The notes: generated by a model from the letters alone, not told the origin. A stretch of DNA of 64,000 bases from Acidovorax sp. 107 (GCF_003058055.1 NZ_QBTZ01000001.1:684501-748500), one strand, 5' to 3'; counted from the stretch's first letter, positions 23,086 to 33,533 are shown. A program made the numbers and translations.

Positions 23086-24024
23086 GTGCATAAAAATCCT
23101 GCAGCGGAAGACCTGCGCGTGTTCACGGCCGTGGTGCGCAAGGCGAGCTTTGGCGGCGCTGCCACCGAGCTGGGGACCTCACCCGCCTATGTCAGCAAGC
23201 GCATTCGCCTGCTGGAGCAGGACCTGCAGGTCAAGCTGCTGCACCGCACCACCCGCCGCGTGGCGGTGACGGAAGAGGGTGAGCGCGTCTTCCACTGGGC
23301 GCAGTGCATCCTGGACGACATGGAGCAGCTGATGCAGGAGGTGGCGGTGACGCGCAGCGAGCCGCGTGGCCTGCTGCGGGTGAGCAGCAGCTTTGGCTTT
23401 GGCCGCCAGATTGTGGCGCCCGCGCTGTCGCGGCTGGTGGAGCAGCACCCAGGGCTGCAGGTGCGGCTCGAAGTGTTCGACCGGCTGGTGGATGTAGCGG
23501 GTGAAGGGTTTGATCTGGATGTGCGCGTGGGCGACGAGATTGCGCCGCACCTCATTGCCCGCCGCCTGGCGGACAACCACCGCGTGCTGTGCGCAGCGCC
23601 CGCCTACCTGCAGCGCAAGGGCACGCCGCGCACCGTGGCCGACCTGGCTGCGCACGACTGCCTGGTGATCAAGGAGCGCGACCACCCGTTTGGCGTGTGG
23701 CGCTTGCGCAGTGGTGCGCAGGAGGAGTCGGTGAAGGTGCGCGGCCCGCTGTCGGCCAACAACGGCGAGATGGCCGTGCAGTGGGCCGTGGACGGGCGCG
23801 GTGTAGTGTTGCGCTCGCTGTGGGATGTGGGCGCGCACCTGCAGGCGGGGCGCCTGGTGCAGGTGCTGCCGCAGTGGCAGCAGGAGGCGAATGTGTGGGC
23901 CGTGTACCCCACGCGGCTGGAGCGCTCGGCCAAGGTGCGGGTGTGCGTGGAGTTTCTGCAGGCGCATTTCCGCGCCGGGTGGATGGCGCGGGGCATTGAG
24001 ATGGGGGGAAACGCCTCGGTCTGA
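23086..24024 (+). CDS. LysR-family regulator, DmlR-like
   Basis: This 312-residue LysR regulator starts from a GTG at 23086; no in-frame ATG lies close to the HTH (EDLRVFTAVVRKASFGGAATELGTSPAYVSKRI). A longer frame upstream overlaps the dehydrogenase antisense and is not credible. The HTH with LSTSPAxVSKRI-like sequence and RRVAVTEEGE is typical of DmlR-type regulators. It is divergent from the tartrate/malate dehydrogenase across a 123-bp gap and is inferred to activate it. Confidence 0.88.
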   Translation: MHKNPAAEDLRVFTAVVRKASFGGAATELGTSPAYVSKRIRLLEQDLQVKLLHRTTRRVAVTEEGERVFHWAQCILDDMEQLMQEVAVTRSEPRGLLRVSSSFGFGRQIVAPALSRLVEQHPGLQVRLEVFDRLVDVAGEGFDLDVRVGDEIAPHLIARRLADNHRVLCAAPAYLQRKGTPRTVADLAAHDCLVIKERDHPFGVWRLRSGAQEESVKVRGPLSANNGEMAVQWAVDGRGVVLRSLWDVGAHLQAGRLVQVLPQWQQEANVWAVYPTRLERSAKVRVCVEFLQAHFRAGWMARGIEMGGNASV

Positions 24025-24027
24025 AGC

Positions 24028-24077
24028 AAAAATAGCCGCTACCGCCCGTCTGGCAAGCGGTAGCAGCTATCAAAAAG
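24028..24077. terminator. Repeat family A hairpin between convergent genes
   Basis: AATAGCCGCTACCGC (24031-24045) pairs with GCGGTAGCAGCTATC (24057-24071), flanked by AAAAA on both sides. It is a bidirectional terminator shape between the LysR gene and yqeY and a member of the dispersed palindromic family. Confidence 0.7.
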
Positions 24078-24105
24078 ATACTGACTGGGTGGAAGCGGGG
24101 GGCGA

Positions 24106-24552
24106 TCAGCCCGCCAGCGCGGCCTTCACCGCAGCCGACACCTGGCCCATATCGGCCTTGCCCGCCAGGCGGGTCTTGACCACACCCATGACCTTGCCCA
24201 TGTCGCCAGGGCCCGAGGCACCCACTTCGGCCACGATGGCCTTCACGGCAGCCAGCGTTTCTTCGGCCGACATGCGCTCGGGCAGGTAGGCCTGCAGCAC
24301 GGCCATCTCGGCCTTTTCCTTGTCGGCCAAGTCCTGACGGCCCGCGCCTTCAAACGCGGTGATCGAGTCCTTGCGCTGCTTGATCAGTTTGTCCACGATG
24401 GCGACCACGGCTGCGTCGTCCAGCACGACGCGCTCGTCCACTTCCTTTTGCTTCATCGCGGCCTGCAGCAGGCGGATGGTGCCCAGGCGCTCGCTGTCCT
24501 TGGCGCGCATGGCGGTTTTCATATCTTCGGTGATCTGGTCCTTGAGGCTCAT
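24106..24552 (-). CDS. GatB/YqeY domain protein
   Basis: This 148-residue YqeY protein (MSLKDQITEDMKTAMRAKDSERLGTIRLLQAAMKQKEVDER) corresponds to the C-terminal helical domain found in the GatB subunit of tRNA amidotransferase. The role of the stand-alone form is not established. It lies downstream of rpsU on the same strand, an arrangement common in proteobacteria, but a terminator separates the two. Confidence 0.93.
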   Translation of the reverse strand: MSLKDQITEDMKTAMRAKDSERLGTIRLLQAAMKQKEVDERVVLDDAAVVAIVDKLIKQRKDSITAFEGAGRQDLADKEKAEMAVLQAYLPERMSAEETLAAVKAIVAEVGASGPGDMGKVMGVVKTRLAGKADMGQVSAAVKAALAG

Positions 24553-24604
24553 GGCGGCTTCCTTGGTTGGTTTTTAGACAAGAACAGGGGTTTGCCAAAA
24601 ACAA

Positions 24605-24636
24605 AAACCCGCGCTTGGCGTCCCTAGCGCGGGTTT
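24605..24636 (-). terminator. Rho-independent terminator of rpsU
   Basis: On the minus strand AAACCCGCGCT pairs with AGCGCGGGTTT across a 10-base loop, followed by TTGTTTTTGG. It lies 37 bp after the rpsU stop codon. Confidence 0.8.
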
Positions 24637-24673
24637 GTCGGCACTCCGTATCAGGACGGTGCCAAAGCGGTAC

Positions 24674-24886
24674 TTAGTACAGCTTCTTGGGCAGTTGCAT
24701 GCTGCGAACGCGCTTGTAGTGACGCTTCACGGCAGCAGCCTTCTTGCGCTTGCGCTCGGCGGTGGGTTTTTCGTAGAACTCACGGGCGCGCAGGTCGGTC
24801 AGCAGGCCGAGCTTTTCAATGGTGCGCTTGAAGCGGCGCAGTGCAACGTCAAAGGGTTCGTTTTCTTTTACGCGGATCGTAGTCAT
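24674..24886 (-). CDS. rpsU: 30S ribosomal protein S21
   Basis: This 70-residue small basic ribosomal protein ([21 protein letters not shown], then [17 protein letters not shown]) matches bS21 in length and sequence. It binds near the 3' end of 16S rRNA and helps initiation. It is followed by its own terminator and then yqeY. A TATAAT -10 box is found about 127 bp upstream. Confidence 0.98.
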
Positions 24887-25012
24887 TAGCTAATGTTTTC
24901 CAAATGGTGCCTGCAGAGGGGCTTGGGGAGATCGGGCCTCAAGTCCGTACAAAGCGGTTTCCCCGTCTGTAACTAGTATTTGGCCGACGGAGCATTGCCA
25001 GCAAAGCCGGAG

Positions 25013-25018
25013 ATTATA
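25013..25018 (-). promoter_or_regulatory. Candidate -10 box of the rpsU promoter
   Basis: On the minus strand the sequence AAGGCTATAATCTCC contains a perfect TATAAT. The -35 region is weak (TTGCGC at 19 bp). The leader to the rpsU ATG would be about 120 nt. The rest of 24887-25196 shows no other feature. Confidence 0.45.
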
Positions 25019-25196
25019 GCCTTTATCTGCACCCGCAGCGCAAGGGCCGCCCATCTGCCCCCAGATAGGGCGTCGGTGGGCTTCTCGCTGGCGCGGTCGC
25101 ACTGCAATGGCGCGGAAGTTGCTTCATGTTGTAACACTCCTATTCACCGGTGGGGAGCCCTGGCCATCCGCCCGGGCGCGCTCCGCCGCAGACACC

Positions 25197-28100
25197 ATGG
25201 CATTCATGCACCGCGTATCGGGTTGGCTGGGCCGGCTCAGTGTGGGCCGCAAGCTCATGCTCATCTATCTGCTGGACCTGACGGCGGTGATCTACGTCTC
25301 CAGCATCCTGATCCACGAAAAGTACCTGGCGATCGATTTCACGCGCAAGGAAGTGGTGGGCACGACCTATGCGGCCGTGGTGCGCGACGGGTTGATGGGG
25401 CAGTTTCTGGACGCATCGCAGCAGCCACCGCTGGTGGCCGATGTGCTCACCCGGCTGGACGCCGTGCGGGCAGCCCACGACGAGCAGCTGCGCACTGCCG
25501 AGATAGGCCAGCGGTTTGGCGTGGCGTTGCAGCAGCTGGCGGGGCCGCCCCAGGGGGGCTCGTCCACCGTCGATCCACAGACGCTCACCCGCCAGCGCAG
25601 CCAGTTGCTGCGCGAGGGGCGCGAGCTGCTCACCACGGTGGGCAACCAGTCCAACCTGATCCTGGACCCGGACCTGGACAGCTACTACGTGATGTCGCTG
25701 GTGGTGCTGCGGTTTCCAGAGCTGCTGCAGGCGGTGCACGACACGGTAAGTTTTCTTAGTGCGGCTTCCTCGGCGCGGGGGCCGCAGTGGACCTCGGAGC
25801 TGCTCACGCTGGTGGGGCGGCTGGACGCGGTGATGCTGGGCATCGAATCGGACTACAACCAGGCATTCATTGCGGGATCTCCCGAGATGCGGGCTGCACT
25901 GGTGCACCAGCGTGAAGCGCTCAAGACGGCGCAGGAGGGCTTTCAGGCCCTGCTGCAAGGCATTGCATCGGGCGAGTCGCGCTTGACGGTGGCGCAAGTC
26001 GGTGTGCAGGAGGCCCTGGTGCTGGGCGCGCTGCGCGATGCGTGGTCGGTGGGCATTGTGGACCTGGAGCGTTTGCTGAACCAGCGCGCCGACAGCCTGT
26101 TTGCCCGCATGTGGCTGCACCTGGGCACGGCGCTGGTGCTGTTGGGCTGCATTCTTTCGCTCGTCACCCTGGTCGCACGCCAGATTGCCAAGCCGCTGCA
26201 GCAACTGGCCCGCGTGGCCGACGAGGTGCGCAAGAGCGGCGACCACACACTGCGCGCCCAGTGGAACAGCCGCGACGAAATCGGCCGCCTGGTCACCGCG
26301 TTCAACGAGATGCTGTCGCAGCTCGACCGCGACCGCGTGCTGCAGCAGGAGCTGGCCGCCAGCGCCCGCGCGGCCGAGGCGCAGCGCGAGCTGGTGGAGG
26401 CCTTTCCCATCCCCATGGTGGTCACGTCCATCCCCGAGCACGAGGTGCTGCATTCCAACGCGCCCGCCGCCCACTGGCTGGGGGGCCGCAAGACCGACCC
26501 CTGGGCCGTGGGGCTGGAGCCCGGCGTGCGCGCGCGGTTCTTCCAGCGCCTGGCAGACCAGGGATCGGTCGATGAGTTTGAAGTGCGCTGGAAGGGCAGC
26601 CCTGAGCCCTCGTGGGCCGTGCTGTCGGCACGGCGCCTGCAGTTCCAGGGGCGCGACTCGGTGCTCACGGCCTTCACGCCCATCAACGTGCTCAAGGTGA
26701 TGGAGCAGCGCCTGGAGCTGTGGGCCAAGGTGTTCGAGGCCTCGTCTGAGGGCATCATCATCATGAACGCCGAGCAGCAGATCATCAGCGTGAACAAGGC
26801 GTTCTGCCGCAGCACGCACTACGACTTCTACGAGGTCATCGGCGAGAACCTGGGCTTTTTGCTGGAAGAGGCGGGTGGCGAGCCGCTGCCCGCGCAGATC
26901 CAGCGCACCATGCTCGACAAGGAGTCGTGGCAGGGCGAGGTGCGGTTTCGCCGCCGCTCGGGCGAGACCTACCCGGCCTGGCTCATGGTGTCGGCCGTGC
27001 GCGAGGGCAAGGGCGGTGCGGTGGCCAACCACATCGGCATCGCCATCGACATCACCGACCGCAAGCTCAACGAGGAGCGCATCCAGTTCCTGGCGCACCA
27101 CGACGTGCTCACCGAGTTGCCCAACCGCTCACTGTGCGTGCAGCGCCTGCAGATGGCACTGGCGCAGGCCCCCATCACGGGCGAAAAGGTCGCGGTGCTG
27201 TTCATCGACCTGGACCGTTTCAAGGCCATCAACGACACGCTGGGCCACCACATTGGCGACGGCTTGCTGCGCTCGGTGGCCGCGCGGCTCACGCAGGCCG
27301 TGCGCAGCCGCGACACCGTGAGCCGCCTGGGCGGCGACGAGTTTGTGGTGGTGATGCGTGATGTGGCCGGGCGCGAGGACGTGCAGCAGCTGGTAGAGCG
27401 GCGGCTGATCCCGCTCATCCGCCAGAGCCATCCGGTGGAAGGGCACGAGCTGAATGTGTCATGCAGCGTGGGCATTGCCGTGTACCCCGAGGACGGTAGC
27501 GACATTGACGAACTCATGCGCCGCGCCGACGCCGCCATGTATGAGGCCAAGACCACTGGCCGCGACATGGCGCTGTTCTATTCGATGGAGACCGACCAGC
27601 GCGCCGTGGCCCGCCAGACCATGGAGCAGCAACTGCGCCGCGCGCTGGAGCGCAACGAGCTGAGCCTGAACTACCAGCCGCGCCTGAGCGCCCAGGGTGC
27701 CCAGCTGCTGGGCGTGGAGGCACTGCTGCGCTGGACCAGCCCGGTGCTGGGCTCCATACCGCCCAGCGAGTTCATTCCCATCGCCGAAGAGACCGGAATG
27801 ATCCGCGCCATTGGCAGCTGGGTGCTGCAACAGGCCTGCGAGCAGTGGGTGCGCTGGCAACCGCTGGTGCTCGATGCGGGCCCGGGCGACGCAACGCTGA
27901 CGCACCCACTGGCCCAGGTGTCGATCTCGGTCAACCTGTCGGCAGCGCAGATGTCCGACCCGTCGCTGGTGACCGACATCGAGGCGCTGTTGGCCCGCAC
28001 CGGCATGCCCGCAGACCGGCTGGAGCTGGAGATCACCGAATCCCAGCTCATGGACAACGCCCATGCGGCCGAGCAGCAACTGGCGGCGCTCAAGGCGCTG

Positions 28101-28457
28101 GGTGTGCAGCTGTCCATCGACGATTTCGGCACCGGGTATTCGAGTCTGGCCTACCTCAAGCGCTTTGACATCGACCGTCTCAAGGTGGACAAGTCCTTTG
28201 TGCGCGACATGCTGGTCAACCCTGCCGACATGGCCATCACGCGCGCCATCATTGCGCTGGGCCATACGCTGGGGCTGCGCATCGTGGCCGAGGGTGTGGA
28301 AGACCTGGCCACGGCCCAGGTGCTGGGGGCGCTCGACTGCGAGGAGCTGCAGGGTTACCACTTCAGCCGTCCGCTGCCTGTGCCAGAGCTGGAGGCCTGG
28401 GCCTGCCAGCACCTGCCGCCGGGAGTGCCTGTGCGGGAGGCTCTGGCGACTGCGTGA
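25197..28457 (+). CDS. Membrane PAS-GGDEF-EAL protein with HAMP domain
   Basis: This c-di-GMP signalling protein of about 1086 residues has an N-terminal transmembrane helix ([20 protein letters not shown]), a helical periplasmic sensor of about 270 residues, and a second helix ([19 protein letters not shown]). HAMP ([21 protein letters not shown]) and a PAS/PAC region follow. GGDEF is intact ([12 protein letters not shown] and [11 protein letters not shown] near 711), and EAL comes last (GVEALLRW near 839, [16 protein letters not shown]). Start ATG 25197 was chosen since the upstream extension to 25107 lacks coding character. Both catalytic domains look active by motif. No partner gene is adjacent. 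Confidence 0.93.
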   Translation: MAFMHRVSGWLGRLSVGRKLMLIYLLDLTAVIYVSSILIHEKYLAIDFTRKEVVGTTYAAVVRDGLMGQFLDASQQPPLVADVLTRLDAVRAAHDEQLRTAEIGQRFGVALQQLAGPPQGGSSTVDPQTLTRQRSQLLREGRELLTTVGNQSNLILDPDLDSYYVMSLVVLRFPELLQAVHDTVSFLSAASSARGPQWTSELLTLVGRLDAVMLGIESDYNQAFIAGSPEMRAALVHQREALKTAQEGFQALLQGIASGESRLTVAQVGVQEALVLGALRDAWSVGIVDLERLLNQRADSLFARMWLHLGTALVLLGCILSLVTLVARQIAKPLQQLARVADEVRKSGDHTLRAQWNSRDEIGRLVTAFNEMLSQLDRDRVLQQELAASARAAEAQRELVEAFPIPMVVTSIPEHEVLHSNAPAAHWLGGRKTDPWAVGLEPGVRARFFQRLADQGSVDEFEVRWKGSPEPSWAVLSARRLQFQGRDSVLTAFTPINVLKVMEQRLELWAKVFEASSEGIIIMNAEQQIISVNKAFCRSTHYDFYEVIGENLGFLLEEAGGEPLPAQIQRTMLDKESWQGEVRFRRRSGETYPAWLMVSAVREGKGGAVANHIGIAIDITDRKLNEERIQFLAHHDVLTELPNRSLCVQRLQMALAQAPITGEKVAVLFIDLDRFKAINDTLGHHIGDGLLRSVAARLTQAVRSRDTVSRLGGDEFVVVMRDVAGREDVQQLVERRLIPLIRQSHPVEGHELNVSCSVGIAVYPEDGSDIDELMRRADAAMYEAKTTGRDMALFYSMETDQRAVARQTMEQQLRRALERNELSLNYQPRLSAQGAQLLGVEALLRWTSPVLGSIPPSEFIPIAEETGMIRAIGSWVLQQACEQWVRWQPLVLDAGPGDATLTHPLAQVSISVNLSAAQMSDPSLVTDIEALLARTGMPADRLELEITESQLMDNAHAAEQQLAALKALGVQLSIDDFGTGYSSLAYLKRFDIDRLKVDKSFVRDMLVNPADMAITRAIIALGHTLGLRIVAEGVEDLATAQVLGALDCEELQGYHFSRPLPVPELEAWACQHLPPGVPVREALATA

Positions 28458-28472
28458 CGGAGCGTTGGCGTG

Positions 28473-29786
28473 TCAGTGCGGGGTGCCCGCCGGCTCTGCC
28501 AGCGGCAATGCCTGTGCACAGGCGTGGGCACTGGCCCACGCCCACTGAAAGTTGTAGCCGCCCAGCCAGCCCGTCACGTCCACCACTTCGCCAATGAAGT
28601 ACAGGCCCGGCTGGGCCTTGCACTCCATGGTCTGCTGCGACAGCGCGCGCGTGTCCACGCCGCCCAGCGTCACCTCGGCCTTCTTGTAGCCCTCGGTGCC
28701 CGTGGGTGTCAGCTCCCAGCGCGCCAGCTGCTCGGCCAGGCGCGTCAGGGCCTTGTCGCTGGCCTCGTTGATGGGGCGTTGCCAATCAGCCTCGCGGCTG
28801 GCCCAGGCGTCGGCCAGGCGGCTGGGCACCAGGGTGGCCAGCTCGTTGGCAACCAGCTTGCGCGAGCGGACCTTGCCCTGCGCCAGCGCAGCGGGCAGGT
28901 CCACCGCGGGCGCCAAGTTGATGGCCAGCGGCGTGCCCTCCTGCCAGTAGCTGGAGATCTGCAGCACCGCCGGGCCCGACAGGCCCCGGTGGGTGAACAG
29001 CAGGTCTTCGTCAAACGCCATGCGGTTCTTTTTGGCGCCCGTGCTGATCTGCACCGGCAGCGCCAGCCCCGCCAACTGTGCATACGGTGCCCAGCCCGCG
29101 CCGTCAAAGGTCAGCGGCACCAGGCCCGGCTTGCGCTCGACGAGGGGAATGTCGAACTGCTGCGCGAGCCGGTAGCCAAAATCGGTGGCGCCGATCTTCG
29201 GGATGGACAGGCCGCCGGTGGCAATGACCAGTGCACCCGCCGACACCGGTCCGCGATCGGTATCAATTTGATAGCTACCCCGGCATGATTCACTGGCGCT
29301 TGCGGCCAAAAAGGCTATTTTTTTGACCCCGCAGGGCTGCCAGCGGGTCACGCCGCTCGCCGCGCACTCGGCCAGCAGCATGGCAATGATGTCCTCGGCC
29401 GAGCGGTCGGCAAACAGCTGGCCCTTGTGCTTTTCGTGAAAGGGAATGCCGTGCCTTTGCACCAGCGCGATGAAGTCGGCGGGTGTGTAGCGCGACAGCG
29501 CCGAGCGGCAGAACTGCGGGTTTTGCCCCACAAAGTGCTTGTGCGGCGCGGCCGGATCCAGGTCGCGGTTGGTGAAGTTGCAGCGCCCGCCGCCCGAGAT
29601 GCGGATCTTCTCGGCCACCTTGTCCGCATGGTCGATGAGCAAGACCTTCAGGCCCCGCTGGCCGGCCTGGCCCGCGCAGAACAGGCCGGCGGCGCCGGCG
29701 CCGATGATGACAACGTCGAAGGAGTGAGGAGCAGTGGGGGACGACACGGTGGAGCGGGAGGGGGCTGGCGGTGGCAGGGCCGCCAT
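28473..29786 (-). CDS. BaiN/HI0933-family NAD(P)/FAD-dependent oxidoreductase
   Basis: This 437-residue flavoprotein of the HI0933/YhiN family has an FAD dinucleotide fold (VVIIGAGAAGLFCAGQAGQRG), ISGGGRCNFTN, ALVIATGGLSIPKIGATDFGY and a C-terminal GEVVDVTGWLGGYNFQWAWASA. The physiological reaction of these proteins is mostly unknown. A palindromic repeat (29260-29325) lies inside the gene and encodes KKIAFLAASASESCRGSYQID, just before the second FAD strand, where E. coli YhiN is shorter. The N-terminus has a proline/serine-rich leader of about 20 residues, so the true start may be a few codons later. Confidence 0.9.
   Translation of the reverse strand: MAALPPPAPSRSTVSSPTAPHSFDVVIIGAGAAGLFCAGQAGQRGLKVLLIDHADKVAEKIRISGGGRCNFTNRDLDPAAPHKHFVGQNPQFCRSALSRYTPADFIALVQRHGIPFHEKHKGQLFADRSAEDIIAMLLAECAASGVTRWQPCGVKKIAFLAASASESCRGSYQIDTDRGPVSAGALVIATGGLSIPKIGATDFGYRLAQQFDIPLVERKPGLVPLTFDGAGWAPYAQLAGLALPVQISTGAKKNRMAFDEDLLFTHRGLSGPAVLQISSYWQEGTPLAINLAPAVDLPAALAQGKVRSRKLVANELATLVPSRLADAWASREADWQRPINEASDKALTRLAEQLARWELTPTGTEGYKKAEVTLGGVDTRALSQQTMECKAQPGLYFIGEVVDVTGWLGGYNFQWAWASAHACAQALPLAEPAGTPH
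29260..29325 (-). repeat. Repeat family A copy inside the BaiN-like gene
   Basis: On the plus strand (antisense to the gene): GTATCAATTTGATAGCTACC, a spacer, then CACTGGCGCTTGCGGCCAAAAAGGCTATTTT. It is in frame and translated. Orientation relative to the gene is opposite to that in trmJ. Confidence 0.6.
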
Positions 29787-29840
29787 TGTCGCCGCTGCGT
29801 AGGGGAGAAGGCCTATGCGCCGTGCGCGTCCATGGCACGG

Positions 29841-31022
29841 CTACTGCCGGTACACCCCGCCCGAGCCGACCACCGCAATATCCACGAAGTTGGAACCATG
29901 GTGGTTCTGCGCGCTGAACTGGTAGCCGAAGCCGCCCAGGTCCAGGTTGCCCAGTCCTTCCATGGCCTGGACCAGGCTGGCGCGCGTGACGCCGGGCCCC
30001 GCTGCGCGCAGGCCTTCGATGAGCACGCGCGCGTCCATGTAGCCGGTGTACCGGTCATAGTCCACCGGCTTGTCGTAGCGCTTCATGGACGCCTGGAAGT
30101 CCCGTGTGAGCGCAATGGTGGGCTTGGTGGGGGACGGGCCGGTGCGTGCCACGGCCAGGCCACGTGCGTCGTCGCCCAGCGCCTTGAGCACGGCGGTGCC
30201 TGCGCCCAGCGACAGGGTGTAGATGGGCACGCCCAGGTGCGCGCGGTTGGCGCGCACATAGGCCACCACGGACGGGCCCGCTGCCACCAGCAGCACGGCC
30301 TGCGGCTTTTGCGCGGCGAGGGCCTTGGCGGCTTTATTGGCGTCTTCACCCGAAGAGGCCAGTGCGTGCGAGCCGGCTGGCGTGGCACCCTCGGCGGCTA
30401 TCGTCTTTTCCACCAGGGGCAGCAGCAGCTTGCCGAAGTCGTTGTTCTCGTAGGCCACGGCGATGCGCGAGGTCTGCACCGCCACCAGGTTGCGCACGAT
30501 CTTCACCAGCTCATCGGCATAGCTGGCGCGGGTGGTGAACAGGTAGGGGTGCTGCTGCGCGCGCACGGCGGGGCTGCCGGTGTACACGGAGATCAGCGGC
30601 AGTTTGGCCTGCGCCAGGTAGGGCAGCAGCGTCATGACCTGCGAGGTACCGGCCACACCGAACAGTGCCAGCACGCCGTCCTTTTCGCTCAGCTGCTTGG
30701 CGTTGTCCAGCGCACGGCGGGCATCGAAACCGTCGTCCAGCGACACCAGCCGGATCTTGCGGCCACCGATGCCGCCCTTGGCATTGGCGTCCTCCACGGC
30801 GGCCTCCTGCCCCTCATGGATGGGCGAGAGGAACGGCGCCATGCCGCCTGACAGCGCCGTCGAGCGGCCGATCAGGATGTCTGCCTTGCCGCCTGCGGCG
30901 GGCTGTGCACGGGCGGGCAGGCCGGCCAAAGCCACTCCACCGGCCAGTGCCATCACCAGGCTGCGGCGTGCCAGGGGCGGCCGCTGGTCGGCGGGCCATG
31001 CATTCGCATTCGGGGTCTTCAT
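29841..31022 (-). CDS. Branched-chain amino-acid-type ABC transporter substrate-binding protein
   Basis: This 393-residue type I periplasmic binding protein (LivJ/Leu-Ile-Val-like) has a signal peptide preceded by a twin-arginine-like ARRSLVMALAGGVALAGLPARA. The mature part starts ADILIGRSTALSGG, typical of PBP1 amide/amino-acid receptors. No permease or ATPase genes are adjacent, so it is an orphan receptor, a common situation in Comamonadaceae. The ligand is unknown. The start at 31022 was chosen over an upstream ATG because it gives a proper signal peptide. Confidence 0.88.
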   Translation of the reverse strand: MKTPNANAWPADQRPPLARRSLVMALAGGVALAGLPARAQPAAGGKADILIGRSTALSGGMAPFLSPIHEGQEAAVEDANAKGGIGGRKIRLVSLDDGFDARRALDNAKQLSEKDGVLALFGVAGTSQVMTLLPYLAQAKLPLISVYTGSPAVRAQQHPYLFTTRASYADELVKIVRNLVAVQTSRIAVAYENNDFGKLLLPLVEKTIAAEGATPAGSHALASSGEDANKAAKALAAQKPQAVLLVAAGPSVVAYVRANRAHLGVPIYTLSLGAGTAVLKALGDDARGLAVARTGPSPTKPTIALTRDFQASMKRYDKPVDYDRYTGYMDARVLIEGLRAAGPGVTRASLVQAMEGLGNLDLGGFGYQFSAQNHHGSNFVDIAVVGSGGVYRQ

Positions 31023-31275
31023 CAAACAGCGTCTCCAGCAAAGAACCGATTCAAAGGGCTGCCAGGCCCCAAGGAGCGGCGATGGTAGGAGGCATGTGGG
31101 CTGCGCGCGCACCGGGTTTGTACCGGGGGCGCGTCATGTTAGGGACACGCGTCTATCGCCAGGGGCACGGCCGCCCACGCCTGCGCAAAGCGGCGGGGGT
31201 CAGCCCGTCCCATGCGGCGCGGTAGCATGCGGTATGCACCTGTGAAGGTCGTAAACACGTTCTAAGGACCACATC

Positions 31276-31755
31276 ATGACTTTGATCCGCTACGCCTTCT
31301 GTGCCCTGGCGCTGGGCTGCCTGGCCCCGGCCTGGGCCATCAACAAATGCACGGACGCCAATGGCAAGGTGTCGTTCCAGGACGCGCCTTGCGTGGGGGA
31401 GGGCGAGAAGATCGACGTGCGGCCCACCACGCGCGGTGCCACCCCCGTGCAATCCCCCGCGGCACCGGTGGCGGAGGGCGCGTTCGGCCCCGCGTGGCAG
31501 CGCAAGAACTACTTGCAGACCCAGGGCATCCCCCAGGCGCGTGCGGCCATCGAGCGCAACCAGCGCGAATGCACGGCCCAGAACAACGCTGTGGCCACGG
31601 CGGGCCCGCTGCGGCGCGGCAACCTGCCATCGGGCAACCAGTTTGTGCAGGAGGGCGCGGAAAAGGCCGCCGACGACAAGGCCGCGTGCGAAGCGCGGAC
31701 GGAAGCGCTGCGCGAGCAGCTGCGGGTGCTAGAGAGAGAGCTGGCCGCCCCGTAG
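31276..31755 (+). CDS. DUF4124-domain secreted protein
   Basis: This 159-residue protein has a signal peptide (MTLIRYAFCALALGCLAPAWA) followed by the short DUF4124 motif INKCTDANGKVSFQDAPC with two cysteines. The C-terminal part is helical and charged and ends in a predicted coiled coil (ACEARTEALREQLRVLERELA). DUF4124 proteins are exported and of unknown function. It is convergent with the sterol-desaturase-like gene. Confidence 0.85.
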   Translation: MTLIRYAFCALALGCLAPAWAINKCTDANGKVSFQDAPCVGEGEKIDVRPTTRGATPVQSPAAPVAEGAFGPAWQRKNYLQTQGIPQARAAIERNQRECTAQNNAVATAGPLRRGNLPSGNQFVQEGAEKAADDKAACEARTEALREQLRVLERELAAP

Positions 31756-31792
31756 CCCGTCACGCTGCGGCAGGCCCTTGTCTGCCGTTCGA

Positions 31793-32926
31793 TCACCCCT
31801 TCCAGGTGAACGGAAACTTGAACTGCTTCACAAACCCGTTGGGCACGTAGTCGCCCAGCACGCCGTAGTGCTCGGGCCAGAGCTTGGTGCTTTTCACGGC
31901 GGTGCCAAACAGGTAGTCCAGAAACGCGAAGTGCGCCGCGTAGTTCTTGTCCAGCGCCTCCTGGTCCTGGCTGTGGTGCCAGTGGTGGAAGTTGGGCGTG
32001 ACCAGCACGTAGCGCAGCGGCCCCAGGCGCACGCTCACGTTGGCATGGTTGAACACGGCCTGGAAGCCCACCACCACGATGTATGCATCGATCACTTCCT
32101 TGCTGAAGCCGAAGACATAGATGGGGGCCAGCACCAGTGTGCGGGTGATCAGCAGCTCCAGGATGTGCTGGCGCGAGCCGGCCATCCAGTCCATGCTTTT
32201 GACGCTGTGGTGCACCGCGTGCAAGCGCCACAGCAGCGGCACCTCGTGGTAGGCCCGGTGTGTCCAGTACTGCACCAGATCGGCCACCAGAATGATGAGG
32301 AACAACGCCACCCAGAAGTTCAGGCCCTGCACCCAGCCGCGAATGCCGTCGCTCGCCGCCCAGCCAAAGAACTTGTGCACGATGAGGTTGGTGGCCAGCA
32401 GCACAAAGCCCACCACCATGTGGTTGACGATGAAGTGGTGAAAGTCCGTCTGCCACTCGGCGCGGAAGATGGGCTGGTCCTTGCGCAGCGCAAACAGCTT
32501 CTCGATGAAGATGAAGATCAGCGAGCTGCCCAGCAGGTCGAGGATGAACCAGTCCAGGCCAATGTAGGGCGTGTTGTCGGGGAAGTTGGGGTCCACTTCC
32601 ACCTTGTGTCCGCCCAGCAGCGCGGCAATCACCACGATGGCAAACGCAAAGGTAGCCAGCCAGCGTGCGCGGTTGAACAGAATGTTGACCAGCGAGATGC
32701 CCCCCGCAATCGCCATGGCCACCAGCATGATGTTGCGGATGACCGTCACGTCGTAGCTCTTGCGCAGCTGGGGCGTGGTCAGGTACTCGGGGAAGTGGAA
32801 GGCCAGCACGCCCAGCAGGCACAGGATGGCCAGCGTGAGCGCAATCACGCCCGACACCAGTCCCTTGCCGGTGCGCAATGCGCCGTGGCTTTCGGTGAAT
32901 TCGTTGAGTTTTTCTAGTTCGATCAT
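31793..32926 (-). CDS. Sterol desaturase / fatty acid hydroxylase family membrane protein
   Basis: This 377-residue membrane protein carries the histidine boxes of the fatty-acid hydroxylase superfamily: HRAYHEVPLLWRLHAVHHS, NHANV, and HHWHHS near the C-terminus. These bind a di-iron centre. Around seven hydrophobic helices are seen before and between the boxes. Substrates in bacteria are lipids or hopanoid/sterol-like molecules; which one cannot be told. It stands alone on the minus strand, divergent from the thioesterase gene. Confidence 0.9.
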   Translation of the reverse strand: MIELEKLNEFTESHGALRTGKGLVSGVIALTLAILCLLGVLAFHFPEYLTTPQLRKSYDVTVIRNIMLVAMAIAGGISLVNILFNRARWLATFAFAIVVIAALLGGHKVEVDPNFPDNTPYIGLDWFILDLLGSSLIFIFIEKLFALRKDQPIFRAEWQTDFHHFIVNHMVVGFVLLATNLIVHKFFGWAASDGIRGWVQGLNFWVALFLIILVADLVQYWTHRAYHEVPLLWRLHAVHHSVKSMDWMAGSRQHILELLITRTLVLAPIYVFGFSKEVIDAYIVVVGFQAVFNHANVSVRLGPLRYVLVTPNFHHWHHSQDQEALDKNYAAHFAFLDYLFGTAVKSTKLWPEHYGVLGDYVPNGFVKQFKFPFTWKG

Positions 32927-33044
32927 CGGTTCCTCCTCGCACCCGGTCAGTAGGCGCTGCGCGAGTGTAGCGAAGCTGCCACCCGCAGTGCCAGGGGCTC
33001 AACTTGCACGCGACGCAGCGCACATGGCTTTCTAAAATCGCTGC

Positions 33045-33533
33045 ATGAACATCCCTTCACACCAACTGAGCATGACCGTGCTCATGTCGCCCGACATGGC
33101 CAACTTTTCGGGCAACGTGCACGGCGGCGCCATCCTCAAGCTGCTGGACCAAGTGGCGTACTCGTGCGCCAGCCGCTATTCGGGCTGCTACACCGTGACG
33201 CTCAGCGTGGACCAGGTGATGTTTTTGCAGCCCATCCATGTGGGCGAGCTGGTGACCTTTCTGGCCAGCGTGAACTACGCGGGCAGTTCGTCGATGGAAG
33301 TCGGCATCAAGGTGGTGGCTGAGGAGATCCGTTCGCAGGTGGTGCGGCATGTCAACAGCTGCTTCTTCACGATGGTGGCAGTGGACGAGGCACGCAAGCC
33401 CGTGCAGGTCCCTCCGTTGACACCCTCTACCCCCGACGAGCGCCGCCGCTGGGACGCTGCGCTGATCCGCAAGACGCTGCGCAAGGAGCTGGCGCAGCGG
33501 TTTCAGCAGGTGCGCGAAACCGCCGGGCAATAG
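33045..33533 (+). CDS. Acyl-CoA thioesterase (hotdog fold)
   Basis: This 162-residue hotdog-fold thioesterase of the YciA/acyl-CoA hydrolase type contains MSPDMANFSGNVHGGAILKLLDQVAY, with the catalytic Asn/Asp region, and VDQVMFLQPIHVGELVTFLASVNYAG. It hydrolyses acyl-CoA to free acid and CoA. Its 3' end is convergent with the soluble PilJ-like protein. A lipid role would fit its hydroxylase neighbour, but the two are divergent and may be unrelated. Confidence 0.92.
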   Translation: MNIPSHQLSMTVLMSPDMANFSGNVHGGAILKLLDQVAYSCASRYSGCYTVTLSVDQVMFLQPIHVGELVTFLASVNYAGSSSMEVGIKVVAEEIRSQVVRHVNSCFFTMVAVDEARKPVQVPPLTPSTPDERRRWDAALIRKTLRKELAQRFQQVRETAGQ